Shown: piece after piece, positions 61,781-64,000 of the stretch
Layout: the number at the start of each line of letters is the position of its first letter
How positions within the stretch are numbered: the first letter of the stretch is position 1
Made by a program: the position numbers and the translations under genes
The notes under the pieces: model-generated
Told to the model about the DNA's origin: nothing
Seen by the model: the letters and a program-made list of their open reading frames with translations, nothing else
Database searches by the model: none
Assembly (NCBI GenBank): GCA_007922305.1
Contig: ML677335.1
Span: 20,023,933 to 20,087,932 of the forward strand
Origin: Dermatemys mawii
Lineage: Eukaryota; Chordata; Testudines; Dermatemydidae
Reading direction: 5' to 3'
DNA: 64,000 bases

Positions 61781-64000
61781 AATAAGAGGTATAATAACCT
61801 TTATATTATGGGACACATTCTGAAAAGCATTCAGCTTTGGCCTACATTGCTTCTATTATGGAAAATGGGACTTTTATCACTGACAGTGGGAACAAGGTTA
61901 GACTAACTCTGACCCCTTTTGAGAAAATCTTGTTATGTAGGAACAAATATTATATTATTCACATGTGCTGAAACAAGTGATTTATGTAGCACATCCAAAT
62001 GAGTGTCACATTCACCTTTCTACTATCACATATGATCAAATATTTTATTCAAGATCCATATTTTATTTTTTTAAAAAAACTGTTTCTTAGATTATTTTAA
62101 ACTACTACTATTCCTAGACCAGCTATTCCTAGCTATGGACCTCTGGCCCTAACCTCTGCTTCTAGTTGATCCATGACCTTTCAAATTTGGAGGAGTAAGA
62201 GTGTTTACACTCACCCACACCCATTTATGTGATGATAATACCCATGTGATACATTGCAGGTTTGTGTGATAAATTGCATTTAACATGCACCTTTGATCCT
62301 CTTCACTTGCATTCTGCCTACCAATCCATCCCAGCTGGGACTACTTCTAGCATTCCAAACTTTTAAGTAGATTCAAACAACTGCCTTAAAAAAATAAAAA
62401 TATTTTTTCCTTTGTCCCTCAGATGTGGAATGCAGGCCTTCCCACTCTACTGTGAGGATTCTGCTCTTGCAAAGAGCGTTTTCCCCGAATACCAAGAAGG
62501 GGATGGAAAGAGTACTGTAGATGGATTTCCAGGTCACTTTCTGGTTCACATTTTACTCTGAATACTGAGATTCAGTCACATCATGTTTGTTTGTTTTTTA
62601 AGGGAATGATAGCTACATCCTGATATATTTACTTGTGAAGCTGAATTAGTTATTGTTTATTCGTTTTTTTAGGTCCACTCTATCACGTTTCTGATAATGT
62701 TCTATCACAATATATGTGGTTTGTACAGGATAACAAAAAAAGTCAAGTCGTAAGATGAATTATTCTCCTTGGAATAGCAGTTTTGAGTTCATGATGTGAT
62801 TAATACATCTTGACTGAAATGTTATATTGTCACTTCTTCCTAATCCAAGTAAAAAATAGCTCCTGTGTGTTTTCCTTTCCCTTTCTGGCTGCTTAGTGAA
62901 ATTGAAAATGTTGTTTGTGGCATATTTTTCAGAATATATGGTCTGTAGGGATTGAAGATGACAATCAGTTATGGGACAAAATGTTCAAAAGAGCTCAGGG
63001 CCAAATTTTCAAGGGCTCAACACCCCCAACTGAAGCTAAGTTTTAAAAGAGCCCAGCTCCGATTCAGAAACTGAAGTCAGAGCCAGATTTTCTACTGTTC
63101 ATCTCCCATTCATGTTCAGTGTTTCTAAAGAGTTTATAATGCAACATGCTGAGCTCTTTAGAAAATCCAGCCATATATTCCTATGGGGATCCTCACTTTT
63201 GCACTATTATTCTTGCAACTAGACCAGAACTCTGAAAGGTAGCAACTAATTAAATCCTTACAATATATTTTGTTAATTATTGAGCAATCTAGTGTTTCAG
63301 AGATTTACAACTGCTAGACCAGAATTATAGTTGTTCACACACATTTTCTTTGAAGATTTTATTGAAAGCCATCTTCAATAAAAGATCCAACACACAGGTT
63401 TTTTTGCAAGGTGCTACATGAATTTGCCTCTGGTTCCTTTTGCTGGAGCTTGAAACTTGACTTTTTAGCTATGCAGCAAACATATCTGTCAAATCTAGTA
63501 CCACATAATACAGTTCTATCCTGATATTATGCATCAAAAATATATAAGGGAGATTCTTCACTAGAGTAAATGATTATGTATTATTACACTGGAGAAATTT
63601 AAGTACGTGTTTGACAGTCATGTTTGAATTAGCATTTTAGTCTTTTTTATTTTAAGTTCATCGTCTTCCTTATTTGCAGATGTATACTTTGTTTTACGGT
63701 AACAAATGTGAGTGAGGAGATGCAGGATAAAGGACTTTATAGAACCATAGAAACAAATATTTTATACCACATATATCAAAATACTTTCCCTGTTATTCCC
63801 TGTGGCATGCTGTTTTTGCTAAGTAGCAGCCACAATATTTAATGTTAGAATGTGAATAATGCAAAGAATATACTGTGTATTTTGTTAACTGTGGCCTACT
63901 TAATTTGTTAAGTACCACATAAATGCAGTTGATATAAATTGGAGAATGGAAGCCACACTGGCAGCAATTAGAAAAGTAATACAACCATCCGTTTTTGGTT
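61781..64000. other. Unique-looking AT-rich stretch
   Basis: A palindromic MITE trace lies at 62998-63175 (GGGCCAAATTTTCAAGGGCT at the left, CTTTAGAAAATCCAGCC at the right). Nothing else is supported. Confidence 0.45.

Noticed and set aside
1..64000. CRISPR arrays, bacterial operons, phage modules, tRNA or rRNA genes
   Set aside because: No spaced direct repeats, no dense coding and no recognisable RNA gene were seen; the repeats are those of a vertebrate genome.

Overview
This window looks like non-coding nuclear DNA from a sauropsid, most likely a turtle. I infer this from the mix of repeats: CR1 LINE tails and ORF2 ends, Penelope-like retroelements (PLEs) with GIY-YIG endonuclease and hammerhead ribozyme remnants, hAT, Tigger-like and Harbinger-like DNA transposons, small palindromic MITEs and an LTR-type repeat, all in AT-rich unique sequence. 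I found no host protein-coding gene, no convincing host exon chain, and no tRNA, rRNA or CRISPR array. It is best read as intergenic or deep intronic sequence. Family names are from pattern memory, not from a database search.

Layout: 1-125 PLE 3' terminus with a ribozyme motif. 290-1165 solo-LTR-like repeat. 3515-3850 CR1. 4785-5366 two Harbinger-like MITEs head to head. 5930-6135 paired inverted PLE arms. 7314-8231 Tigger-like element. 9433-9520 palindromic MITE. 11787-12370 unclassified repeat. 14094-14590 CR1. 19099-19499 small hAT with a nested MITE. 21200-21668 CR1. 22294-23339 second Tigger-like element. 23345-24317 two further repeats. 25653-26230 truncated PLE. 28760-29110 unclassified repeat. 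29970-33430 CR1 split by a full-length PLE (30191-33136). 36331-37454 and 40604-41389 GC-rich non-autonomous hATs. 43205-43600 second copy of the unclassified repeat. 43939-44110 second pair of PLE arms. 44200-44760 unclassified repeat. 48833-50434 two hAT copies in inverted orientation. 50450-50740 Harbinger-like MITE. 55841-56780 truncated PLE. 58800-59290 hAT fragment. 61468-61770 repeat with a 96-bp tandem period.

The best feature is the PLE at 30191-33136. It has a 12-bp target-site duplication, inverted terminal repeats of about 370 bp, a unique 32-nt tail on one side, a hammerhead-like motif in each terminus, and one long reading frame (reverse transcriptase then GIY-YIG endonuclease) broken by three stops and one frameshift. 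It sits inside an older CR1 copy. Elements of this kind are known, so it is a well-preserved fossil rather than a new system. The less familiar items are an in-frame triplication between its two enzyme domains, the internally deleted paired arms of a second PLE lineage, the inverted hAT pair, and the two-copy unclassified repeat.
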